Below are positions 34,661-46,060 of a stretch of 64,000 nucleotides of DNA, in pieces. Location of the stretch: assembly GCA_013076295.1 (NCBI GenBank), contig RQOL01000616.1, positions 2,790,001 to 2,854,000 on the forward strand, read 5' to 3'. A program made the translations under genes and the position numbers. Position 1 is the stretch's first letter; each line of letters begins with the position of its first letter. The notes under the pieces are model-generated. The model saw nothing but the letters and a program-made list of their open reading frames with translations. It had not been told where the DNA came from and searched no databases. The stretch comes from Sanderia malayensis (taxonomy: Eukaryota > Cnidaria > Scyphozoa > Semaeostomeae > Pelagiidae).

Positions 34661-37600
34661 TCACACAACAGCTTCATCGAAATCAGCAAACCCACGTGCA
34701 CTGGTGTTGGCATAGTCATCGTCACTGGGTGGGAGCATTCTCATTCTTATATCATCATCATTTAGATAACTTGGATGAGGCACCGACTGCTCGTAACCAT
34801 CATCCCCATCACTAAATAGAAAATCAACATAATCATCAAACGTCAATCATCAATCGATCATTAATCATTGATCAGCAATCATCAACATAACCATACCCAT
34901 GTGTATTTGATGCATTGTCTGATTTGTCGTTAGTTGGAAAACCAATATATTCTTCATTCTTTTTCATGCTTCCTTTTTCAACTGGTATCAAATAATCAGA
35001 CTCTGTAGGAGCATTAAAGCCGGCACCATCTTCACCATCAAATCGTAAATACGAGTTATCCTGAATAGATGAAAATATTAATATATTAATACTCATTATA
35101 TTACACCAGTCTGTTTAACTAGAGTATATAAATATGAACTTACATTGCCAGCATGATTTGACAAGATTTGTCCAATTCTATCGACGGCTTGAGAGAACAA
35201 TGGTCGATCATTGGGGTTTCTCTCCCAGCAATCTCTCATGATTGCATATATTTCAAGAGGACACAGATCTGGCTGATCCATGCGTCGACCTTGCTCAAGG
35301 TAACTGAACAACTCTTCTGTTGGTAAACTGGGGTAGGGAGATCCTCCAAGTGTAAATATCTCCCATAGCACAATACCGAACGACCATCTAACAAAGATAA
35401 ATCAAATCAAAACTTGTGTAAATTATGTGGGACTTTCTGGAACGGCACAGTAAGGATAAAATACTCGAATCGAGAGAAAAGACTTACACATCACTTTGTG
35501 ACGTATAAATCTTATCAAAGAGAGATTCTGGTGACATCCATTTGACAGGCAAAAGACCGCTGGTCTGCTTCATGTAGAATTCGTCTTTGTATATGTCACG
35601 TGCAAGGCCAAAATCAGCTATCTTCACTATGTAATCAACGCCAATAAGAACATTGCGAGCAGCAAGATCTCTGTGAACACACTAGTAGAGAAGACAGATA
35701 AAATGTTCATGTATCTGCGTATATATCGTGTTATATATATGTGTACACAGAAGTATGTATGCAATCACTTCAGATGCCAATCAAATGGTTAGAGATGCAT
35801 TGATGAAGCAATAAGAATATACCTTCTTTGATGCTAAGAAATCCATTCCTTTGGCCACTTGATAGCCAACCATAGATAAATCGCTATATGTTAGCTCGTT
35901 CTCCATGTCCGTATCATTCTTAAACCAAACTGGTTCGAACTTCTCTCTTCTTTGCCTTAAGAAAGTCAACAGGCTGCCATGTGGACAATACTCCAATACG
36001 ACGCATAACTTACCACTACGCGTACATGCGCCTAACAAATTGACAATCTGCTTGTGTTCTCCAATGTGAATCAAGATCTTCAACTCTGATGCTAAATCTT
36101 TGTAGTCACTGTCAGAAGCATCACCTTCAAAACCAACCAAAGAATGATAAAAAAGAAATTCACATTTTCAACAAATAAATACAGCAATAAAATTATTATG
36201 ATCATACCTTTGAGAGTTTTTACAGCAACCATAGTCTTCTCATATGAAACGTCATTCTTTGCAACTGCTTTGTCTTTCTTATTTAAATTCATGTGAATAT
36301 ATCTCTGTGATCTTCTTATCTTCGATCTTCTCTTGCAAGCATTATTGGTCTTGTCACGCGGATCCAGTATCAATATCCCTTGAGCTTCAGCAAGCCAAAC
36401 TTCACCGAATGCACCAGAACCAATCATTTTACTGAATGTTAATCTTTCTCTGGGAAACTCCCAATCAGGATCGTAGGGCAAGTCACTGCTCTGCTCGAAT
36501 AATGTTCGATCGGGATCAAGCTGAAAGAAAAAAGCATCAATCTGAATTAGTTAAACATTGTACAACAAATCATGAAAAGATGAATAAGCAAAATAATTTC
36601 CAGGCAAGAAATACATATATGTACAATTGAATTCAGCCATACAAACCCTTCCTGTCACATAAAACACAATTAATAACAAAATTTATACCTGGAAATTGGA
36701 ATTTGGGGCTAAGAACGGTGCATACTTCTTTTCCAGCTTTCGCCTGTACCACAATGCAATCACCAGAACAAGAACAACAAAAACAATAACGCAAACAACA
36801 ATAGTAGCAATTGTTGTTGATGACACAGTCTTTTGTTTCACTGAAGTAAACTGAGCTGAAACATAATAAGATTAAGATTTCAGCACACTTGATAATTTGT
36901 TGGTCATCTAATAAGAACCCTTGCTACTACTGCAATGAGGGCCCAATATGATAATTTGTCATTGTTCATATATATGGTTTAATAATAAAATTCAACACTA
37001 ATGCAAATGATAATGACTTTTAAAACCAATCAGGATCCGTAAAGGGTGTTAATAACTTAAAGTACCTGCTGGTTGTATTTTGGCAATTTGTGATACTTTT
37101 CCGTAGATATTCTTAGCTTGACATTGATATCTTTCAGAAAATTTCATTCCGTTTTTAGTGTTGATATATGCGAAAGCTGTTCCATTGGGATAAACTCCAG
37201 CATTTTTCACAAGTGTAGCTTCATTTTTGTCATTTATTTTCCATATTGTTACATTTGGTAGTGGATTGCCATCAGCTTTGCAAAGAAGATAAGCATGTTG
37301 TCCCTGGCGGAAACTCACTTCGGTTGACCACTCAATTATCTTTGGCTTTGCTAATGTAAAAGAAACAATTAAGAAAAGTAAAAGCTGAGCAAAACAGAAC
37401 ACATACATGTGAGTAGATAGACCAAATTGCATAAAACTCACCAAATATGGTGACAGAAAATGTACTTTCAGCTGTAGCAATCTTATTCTTAGCAGAACAT
37501 GTATACCCTCCTTGGTGTCTTTTGTAACTCATATGGCAAATTACTAGTGCATTCCTCTGTTCATTATGGGCAATTTTATAGAAACCTTCTGTTCTAGTAT

Positions 37601-40390
37601 CACAATCTTTGATACTAGCAATGGAGCCAACAAATTTCACTGCATCATTTTCAAATTGCCAACTGACCGTTGGTAGAGGGTTACCAGTGACATCACAGGT
37701 CAGAAAAGCATTGTCCCTCGTTTCATTTAAAACAATGTTTGAAGACACTGTTATTGATGGTGCAACTAGAGCTGTAAAATAAAAAATGAAAATAAAAACA
37801 AAATTAAAAATAAGAAGAATAACAATAAGAATAAGACTAAAAATTGAATAGACAAACCTTTGACAACTAGCTGAGAAACATGTTTGTTTGAACCACCTTT
37901 TCTTTTAAAACCAGTGCACGTATAATTTGCACTGTCAGACATAATTAATCTTGAAAATGTAATCTTATTAACTCTCATGTAATCAACTGTATCAATATTT
38001 GTTAGTGCAATTCTTTGTCCTTCTTCTATCAATATGGCACCATTCTTAGTCCACTGAAGAGATTTGTAAACATATGCAGATCCAATACATTTTAATTCAA
38101 AAGTCTCATTCATATTTATTGTCTTTGTGTATGATGACAGTATGAAAGTGGTTGGCACATTATCTATTAAAAAATAAAAAAGCAGAAAACATCAATACCC
38201 ATCTTGTATTTAATGACATTATACAACAATAAGATGTGATGATCATTTACACTTACCAACACGGTGCAAAGTAATATTGTAGAAATCCTTGCCAACTGTA
38301 TTATCAGCTTGACAGCTATAAAACCCTGAAATTCCCGAAGCCGGAATTGTTAACTGGCTTGACATTGTGGCTGTGTCAGATGATGGAACAATAGACTCCT
38401 TTAAAAAAGAAACTGTCTGATAAATATTGATATTTTATGACACAGAGAATAGGACAACTACAGAAAAACCGTAAACTAGATCATAATTCACTGAATAGAT
38501 ACCTTTGAGAACACATCACTCCATAGCTGATCTTCTGGTGTACACGTTGTAGATGAACATGACCATGCTTGGTAATACCATTTTATTTTAGGCGGGGGAT
38601 TTCCCCTAGCCACACTGCATGTCAATGTTGCTTTTTCATTTTTATTTGCTATCTCTTGTTTCCATGGTTTGTTGAGTGAAACTGGCACTATCGTATAAAT
38701 GCATAAAAGGGTCAATTCTTGATGTTCCAAAATGGGGCATATTGGGGTTTCAAAGAGGAGTAGGGCTGATTAAAGAAAGGGGCGTGATAGAGTTTTATGC
38801 TAAGTAAAGTGAATGAAACTTACATAGCACAGTAATAAGCGTGTGAATGTTGAAAGATCCAGCATTATTTGTGGCTTGGCATGTAAATCGTCCATTATGT
38901 TTGGCATAATCAAGTGAGTAAAGTTCCAATGTACAATTCACATTATGATTACCACAGTCATGAAAAACATTTCCTTTTGGATCAATCCATTTCATTGTTG
39001 GCTGAGGAAGACCACTAACATAATTACAAACGACTTTCACTTGACTTGCTTTTTCTAATACTTTAATTTCTCGTGTTGATGGTATAAGTTTGACATAAGG
39101 TTTTGTTGGATCTGTGGGAAAAAAACAACCCATTTAACAAATTCTTTGAGCTGTCATATAGTAGAGCATATGGGGAAAATATTTTAAGACAAATCCCCCA
39201 TATAACGAGCTAAATGCCTGCCTTGCCAGTTAACCAAGGTTGTCATGGATTACACGCTAAAATGTATTTGACATTGTTTACCTTCGATCACAAGATTGAC
39301 AGATTCTGAACGAATTTCAGCACTTGGTTTGTGATCTCGTTCACAGATGTATGTCCCAGATGCACTTTTCTGAACATTTTTAATACTCACAACCTCCTTA
39401 TCATAGAATACTCCTCCTTGATGATATCCCTGCCTGATGACAAGTGATTTATCAAGCTCAACACGGCCAGTGTCTGTCTTCTTATACCACTTGAGAAAGG
39501 AATCTGTTTTTGAGCCAAGTCCAACTGACTCACAGTAAAATTGAAGAAAATCCCCAACAGTTGATGTTATTGGTCGTATTTTGGGAATAATAATAATTGG
39601 ATCAGTTGCAGCTTGATCTGTAAAAGATTTCAGAATATTTTAAATCTTCATAAAACATATGGCATTCATCTATATTCTCAAGAATTAAATTAAATTTGTA
39701 AATCAATTACAGAAAGGTCATTTCAGCTACCAATTCAAAACTCAAAATGGTACATTTTGCATTAGACCCATCAGAAACATAACAAGAATAAAGATATTAT
39801 GAATACTTGCCAGTTACATAAAGAGCACCCAAGACAAGACATAACTGTTTTCCTTCATACTTTGCATCACATTTATACAACACCTTATGTCTTGCAGTAA
39901 CGCTTGGAAATACAAAATATTGTTCAATCTTCCTGACATTAGGAAATTGCGCTTTGCTTTTCATAACATCAACCCAATCACCAAATTCATTAGCTGATGC
40001 AGTAACTTCAGCAGCCTTAATATTCGTCGTACAATTTAAAATTGCAGATGAATACAAAGACACAGTTTTTAATGAGTTTAAAAATGGCTTGGCTAAAAAT
40101 GTGAAATTTCCTGAAGAAAAAAAGAGGATCACAATGTTAGATCATTTAATGGATTCAAGGCATAAACATTTGAATTTCAACACACAAAGCAAAAAAAAAC
40201 CAAAAAATTAAATGCACGAGGATTGCTTACAATTTCTAAACTAACTGGAATAAACGAAAGCAATTTTATTCAAATAAATACCTTGTTTGCTTGGTAAAGT
40301 GCATTGAAACTGTATTGAAAGTCCGACTAAATTCAGCACGAGCGTTGATAAAAACAGCAAACGATTACAATTCACATAAGCATTATTCAT
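34661..40390 (-). CDS. Receptor tyrosine kinase, seven Ig-like segments, FGFR/VEGFR-type kinase
   Basis: Sixteen exons, 1,271 residues: 40282-40390, 39811-40110, 39282-39617, 38824-39111, 38503-38687, 38257-38398, 37858-38163, 37442-37771, 37066-37350, 36689-36855, 36208-36520, 35823-36124, 35488-35681, 35144-35387, 34897-35060, 34661-34811. Signal peptide; seven Ig-like segments, mostly one exon each with the fourth split; transmembrane helix about 774-796. Kinase: P-loop GSGAFGEVW (850-858), VAVK with K917, HRDLAARN (1024-1031), DFG at 1044-1046, activation loop [22 protein letters not shown] is VEGFR/PDGFR-like, LPVKWM and GGSPYP are FGFR-like, and seven Ig domains is the VEGFR layout, so I do not assign a symbol. 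The β2-β3 loop carries about 38 extra, mostly basic residues. The tail has Tyr motifs (DYLIPV, EEYIGFP, DDDYANT). Donor at 39811 is GC. Confidence 0.93.
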
Positions 40391-40852
40391 TTTGACTTTT
40401 CCTGTTCACAGTAACATGTGTTAAGCGGTCACTTTCCTCAATCACAAAATACGAAAACAATGAAGCGAATTGCTTTTCCAGAATCGACTTTACATTAAAC
40501 TTTTGTAAGTGGTAGCAAGTCTTGACTTGCAAAATCCGTGACATTAACTAGATCAATTTTCATGAATAAATTGCAGTATATAACTGACAGGAAATGATTC
40601 ACCAAGAACGAAATTTCTGTACAGCCATTTTTTATCGTAACTGTGAGGGCGAGGCCATTAAAGAACATTCTTTCTTTTCTTTCTTTTCAATAAGGCCTCG
40701 TTTTCAATGCGAGTCCATCCATCACATTGCCGTCACCGCCCCCCCCCCACGCCAGGGCCACGGCCAGCCATAGCCAATGCAACCACCTAACAAACAAATC
40801 TTACCCAACCTGATGATAAAAGAATTAAATGTGAAAACGCTTACAGTAAATA

Positions 40853-41027
40853 CACGTTTTTTATTTTATAAGAAACCTAGCTCAAGTCCTACTAGTAAAA
40901 GTTTCTTAAATTTTCTATTGTTTTCTATTGTTAAGGAAAACAATAGAACAAAAGAATCTATTATAATTTGACACAAATTCTACTGTAGTAAGTTTCTTAT
41001 AAAGTGGTTACTTATAAAAAAAACGTG
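40853..41027. mobile_element. Palindromic MITE with TA flanks
   Basis: About 175 bp bounded by TA on each side. Left end CACGTTTTTTATTTTATAAG and right end (reverse complement) CACGTTTTTTTTATAAG are inverted repeats, and GTTTCTTA recurs toward the inside on both arms. The centre has a second hairpin around CTATTGTTTTC / GAAAACAATAG. Size, TA flanks and full-length fold-back suggest a Tc1/mariner-type non-autonomous element. Confidence 0.7.
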
Positions 41028-41389
41028 TATATCAACGTAAATGATAAAAATAAAGAAGAGTAAATAAAAAAGAAAATAAAAATAGAAATATAAACATATT
41101 AGTTTATAGTCTGACCTTTTCACAAGCTATTTCAAAATATTCTGGAACAAAATCTTTCACACTGTCACAGTACCTCCTTCAGTTGTTGAACAAATAATGG
41201 GTGTAAATGCTCCTTGTTCTACATTTATAATTCTTCACTTGTTATATTGTCTGCATACTTTTGGCTTTCTTTGATTGATTTTTTTTCTTCCTTTATTATT
41301 TCTACAGTTTGCCGGCTGATAATAATTGGGTAGATCCCTCCCACTGAGTTGTTATTCTGATCGAAGAATAATTACCAATAATTATGAAC

Positions 41390-41730
41390 AATTATGAACA
41401 ACTCCCAAGTGGGTGGTCAGTTGGCTTCGTACACTTGTGCTGCATGCTTGCCGAATTGCTGCTTGGTTGTATTGTTCCCCACCCTCCCTGGTCCCCTAAT
41501 ATCTGTCTCTTGTACCATCTCCATTCTTGCTACCTGCCCTTTAGTCTTTGTTTCTCCTGTTTTTCCACACTATCTTTCCGACGTCTGTTGGACAAGGTGT
41601 ATTGGCCGGAAATCTGTGCTTTCCCTAGCCAATCACCTGACAGTAAAGTGCAGTATTCTGCAGGCAAACCGGGGCAGTGCAGGGATGCCCCATTTTCCTG
41701 CAAGTCGTACCACCACTCTCGTTGTGGCTG
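41390..41730. other. G+C-richer block of unknown nature
   Basis: About 340 bp close to 50% G+C inside a ~33% G+C neighbourhood, bordered by A+T-rich AATTATGAAC/AATTATAAAC-type repeats. Two overlapping plus-strand frames (about 115 codons) run through it, but neither shows recognisable domains or splice sites linking it to other exons. A fragment of a foreign or transposed sequence is the likeliest explanation. Confidence 0.4.
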
Positions 41731-41917
41731 AACATTAATTAATTATAAACAATAATTATGTTTTGATTGTTCTACGAAATTCTTGAATTTGAGTGATTGA
41801 TTTCCTAATTTTTTAAAAATTGTTATAAAAACACCTTAAAATTTCCCATTCCAGTAAGTTCTTGAAGTAACCTTCAAATAATGCAGAATAAGAAAGCAAT
41901 AAAATTGACAGCAATAG

Positions 41918-43079
41918 TTAAATTGCACAATTTTCAATTTCACAAATACACGGTAAATGGCTATGATTAATTTTTGGAAACAGTTGATGCCCTAACTTTT
42001 TCTCCAAAAACTTCAATGAAAATTTAAAACTGTTCAATCTTTTTTTACTTGAAAATGGCAAGTTTGGTATAATGAAAACTTCAACTGCTAATGCACTGCC
42101 ATTGCTTTCAATCAAAATGACTTTAAACAAATGTGTTGGAACTGCTATTTCTTTTTCACCAATAACCTACAACAATGATACAATTATTATCCAATTGATA
42201 TCAGTAAATATAGACATATAGGTATCTTAATAAATCCTAAGAGATACTTACTTCATATTTTACAAATCTCTTTCCTTCATCATTGTCAGTCTCACTTGCA
42301 AGATACAATGGCCCAGAAATGACATAAACATTTGAATATTTATTGGCTAATTTCCTGCAAAATCTTTCCAATTTATACCAAATGCCCTTGTTATTTTCGG
42401 TGTTTTGTGGAACAATGTTTGTAAAGTAAAATGTGTCATCCATGGCTTCCTGGCTAGATCTATTATCACCTAAATCATAAATTGAAAATAGAAATAAGAG
42501 TGCGTTATTATGCACAAATCTATTATAACAGAGGACAAAACAATATTTGTGGTGGGAGAAGGGGGTGAGCTATGCGTGTAAAACCTGTTGGTAAACAATA
42601 ATCCTAATTGCCCCAAGACTTGTATGTCATCTATTGTACCTTCTAACTCCATTACCTGCGGCTGCAAGATGTCCTTTTGAGTAATTTGATTTCACATAAT
42701 CTTTTGAGCTCGCAGCAAATGCTTCTGGTATTCTCAAATCTTTCTTGAAATAGCAATTGTCTCTAGCTGCATTTCCATTCAGAGTATTTTGATTAATAAC
42801 CTGTAAAACCCATGATGGAGTTTTGTGTGACATGTCGTACTCGATCATATGATTCGTATACGACAGAATTGGGTACGATTTCGGTAGGCCATATTTCAAT
42901 TCAAAATTCTTCAACTCAGAAGAAAGCGATTGACCATGGTCTTTTCCTTCGTCATCAACAAATCCTTCTTGATCCTCTTCTCCCTTAAGTCTATCAAAAA
43001 TAGTTTTTCCAACAACACCGAAAGTTATGCCAATGCCAAACAAGGGAAGTTTACCGAATGTCATTCGACTCTTCAGCAT
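41918..43079 (-). CDS. EXOG: EXOG-like mitochondrial endo/exonuclease (DNA/RNA non-specific nuclease fold)
   Basis: Three exons: 42656-43079, 42252-42469, 41918-42166; 296 residues. I chose the ATG at 43079 because it starts a short basic N-terminus followed by a hydrophobic segment (about residues 10-27), as in EXOG, which is anchored in the inner mitochondrial membrane. Then come YGLPKSYPILSYTNHMIEYD, PSWVLQVI, DYVKSNYSKGHLAAAGN with the catalytic His at 137, FYFTNIVPQN (metal-binding Asn region) and NVYVISGPLYL. The usual D/S-R-G-H reads S-K-G-H here. The protein is shorter than human EXOG (368), mainly at the C-terminus. An upstream in-frame extension exists but begins with an intron-like acceptor, so I did not include it. 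Confidence 0.9.
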
Positions 43080-43570
43080 GACATAACATCGAGCAACTAA
43101 TGCTGAATGTTTTCGATCAAATTGAACCTGAACGAAATGCAGATTATTAATACAAATACAATACAATTCAATTTTTGACAAAAAAACAAAGCATAGCGTC
43201 TTTTCCGAACCTGTTGGTGCACAAACAAATGTATCTTGTTCGTTTAAAACATTGCTAAAACAATTACTTCAATTTCTTTTATGATACATTCCTCCATCTT
43301 TCACAACAAATTCAGAAATCGGGAGAAATTCAGAGGGGATCACCCAAACCTCGTTTCCACGAAGGCCAAAAAACTGGCGTACTCAAGTCCAAGTTTTTCG
43401 TGTAATATTATAAGACCCTTTTCCGTTGGTTGTTGCTAGATATCAAAGGCCAGAGGAAGGTTGACGAGAATTAATGTTTCCGTGATTCACGACCGAGCCG
43501 AGAACAATTGTCGTGCAGCAGTATACGTCGTTTGTTGTCGGGAATATCTGCAGGGCCCAGCCATAGAATA

Positions 43571-44037
43571 CCGTAAATCCTCGAATAAGCCCCCGCGGGC
43601 TTATTTGCAAAAATGAATTTTCGGGTGGGGGCTTATTCGAGGGGAGGGCTTATTCGAGGGGGGGGGCTTATTTCAAAGTTTTGCTTTTTCCTCAAAGGTT
43701 GACAGAAAAATAACGACATAGTTTTCTCAATCGGCTAAACTTTTTTCACAAAGTGCTGTGTGAAGATTTAACAAAAATTATAATTTGTTTATTGTCACGA
43801 AAATCACGTTTCTTTTTGCTTTTTTGTCTCGAGTCAAAGGAAGTGATACTGTATAGCTATTGTCCTGTGGGGGCTTTCTCGAATTAAGGTATTATTCTGC
43901 ACTTATGCTTCCCTCGAATAAGACCCCATGGAGGCTTATTCGAGGAGGGGGCTTATTTGCCAAAATGATTTTTTAGATGGGGGCTTAATCAAGGCGGGCG
44001 CTTATTTGAACGTGGGGGCTTATTCGAGGATTTACGG
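43571..44037. mobile_element. MITE, 467 bp, CCGTAAATCC inverted termini, TA target duplication
   Basis: Starts CCGTAAATCCTCGAATAAGC after TA and ends with its inverse before TA. The interior contains many copies of the motif GGGGGCTTATTCGAGG in both orientations, near both ends and in a sub-terminal block. It is strongly similar over its length to the copy at 56336-56785. No coding capacity, so it is non-autonomous. Confidence 0.92.
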
Positions 44038-44039
44038 TA

Positions 44040-44714
44040 ATGCCTATAATGTCTTCAATTTCTTTTATGATAAAAACGCATGCGCATTTGTAATGTAACA
44101 AGACTTCACACAACCAAATATATTAAATAATGTCAGGGGATTAGATAAATATGAAAATTACATTTGAAGTTTTAATGCTTTGGAGGCATAAAATGGTTCT
44201 TTCACAACTCTTTTATAATTTAGAGGTCTGGGACTTAGCCTTATTTTGTACAGTTTTGGCGCGAAATTAAAAATAGTGATAACGATAATGAAAAACTTAA
44301 CTTTTCAGACCGACATTACATTACAAAATCTGAAATATCTTATCGTGAAGTTCTGATTCATTTATCTGAAACATAATGAATATCGAAGAACAAGAGTGGT
44401 GAAATTGGAAAAGTTCCACTTGAGATGGCAACTAACATAGATTACCTAAGAAAAGAGGTTAGTTTTTAAGTTCTTTAATTTATTATTCATTGATTTCTGC
44501 GTCATGCATCCAGATTTACGTGGTTTATTTTGATTGTATAGTTAAGGAAGCTTGAAATATCTCAAAAAGTAGAAACTTGCCCTAGTTAACGTGACGTCAA
44601 GTTATTGAGAACCAATCACTTACATGATCTCTGCCAAATTCTTGAATACAGTAAAAGCATGTAAATCGAAACAGATTCCAACGATCTTTTCTTTCCACGT
44701 GGTTTATCAGATGG
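44040..44714. other. Unique sequence between MITE and satellite array
   Basis: About 675 bp of A+T-rich DNA with no gene, repeat or RNA that I can identify. Satellite similarity begins near 44715. Confidence 0.5.
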
Positions 44715-46060
44715 AAAACTGCCAAGAAGGACAATTTAATGGCGCTGATTATGATAACTGAGGTCATTTTTGAAAATGTTGCAGTTTAGGGTGTCAAAAA
44801 TGGGAGTAAACCTGAACAAAATCTACTCACTTGCCCATGCGCGAGTCGAAAACGGGAGCATCTCATTTAAACAAACTAAGGTTGTCATAAATTGATGAAA
44901 ATCACCAAAAAGTACAGTTTAATGGTGCTGATTATGAACATCGAGGTCATTTTTTAAAATTTTGCAGTTTTGGGTGTCAAAAGTGGGAGTAAACTTGAAC
45001 AACTTTTACTCGTTTGCCCATGCGCGGGTCAAAAAGGGGAGCATGTTTTCGAAGATAACTAAAGTTGTCAGAAATTGATGAAAATCACCAGCAAGTATAG
45101 TTTGAGGGCGCTGATTATTAACATCGAGGTCATCTTGGAATTTTTTGAAATTTAGGGTGTCAAAAATGAGAGTAGACTTGAACAACTTCTACTCGATTGC
45201 CCATGCGCGAGTCAAAAATGGGAGGAACTAATTTAAAAAAACTAAAGTTGTCAGAAATTGATGAAAATTGCAAAAGAGAACAGTTTAATGGCGCTGATTA
45301 TGAATACCGAGGTCATTTTTGAAAATTTTGCACTTTAGGGTGTCAAAAATGGGAATAGATTTGAACATTTTTTACCCGTTTGCCCATGCGCAAGTCAAAA
45401 ATGGGAGCATGTTATAAAAAAAAACTAAAATTGTCAGAAGTTGATGAAAATCCCCAGCAAGTATAGTTTGAGGGCGCTGATTATCAACATCGAGGTCATC
45501 TTTGAATTTTTTGAAATTTAGGGTGTCAAAAATGAGAGTAGACTTGAACAACTTCTACTCGATTGCCCATGCGCGAGTCAAAAATGGGAGGAACTAATTT
45601 AAAAAAACTAAAGTTGTCAGAAATTGATGAAAATTGCCAAAAAGAACAGTTGAATGGCGCTGATTATGAATATCGAGGTCATTTTTGAAAATTTTGCAGG
45701 TTAGGGTGTCGAAAATGGGAATAGATTTGAACATTTTCTACCCGTTTGCCCATGCGCAAGTCAAAAATGGGAGCATGTTATAAAAAAAAACTAAAATTGT
45801 CAGAAGTTGATGAAAATCCCCAGCAAGTATAGTTTGAGGGCGCTGATTATCAACATCGAGGTCATCTTTGAATTTTTTGAAATTTAGGGTGTCAAAAATG
45901 AGAGTAGACTTGAACAACTTCTACTCGATTGCCCATGCGCGAGTCAAAAATGGGAGGAACTAATTTAAAAAAACTAAAGTTGTCAGAAATTGATGAAAAT
46001 TGCCAAAGAGAACAGTTTAATGGCGCTGATTATGAATACCGAGGTTATTTTTGAAAATTT
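44715..46060. repeat. Left flank of the array, diverged monomers
   Basis: Seven or so monomers that differ from the core types. Between 45118 and about 46020 they form their own ~368-bp dimer, seen as three repeats of ATCGAGGTCATCTTTGAATT (about 45123, 45491, 45858) alternating with ATACCGAGGTC-type units. The unit TTTAAAAAAACTAAAGTTG replaces the core's linker. Edge divergence is what unequal exchange is expected to leave. Confidence 0.85.

Larger units (their letters stand above)
40391..41917. other. Intergenic between receptor kinase and EXOG genes, with transposon remnants
   Basis: About 1.5 kb. It holds the receptor kinase promoter, a C-run (about 40740-40749), a palindromic MITE (40853-41027), a G+C-richer block (about 41390-41730) and the EXOG 3' UTR. 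I support no coding gene here. Confidence 0.5.

Noticed and set aside
41384..41738. Two overlapping ~115-codon plus-strand frames
   Set aside because: They exist because the G+C-richer block has few stops; both frames are open together and neither shows a domain.
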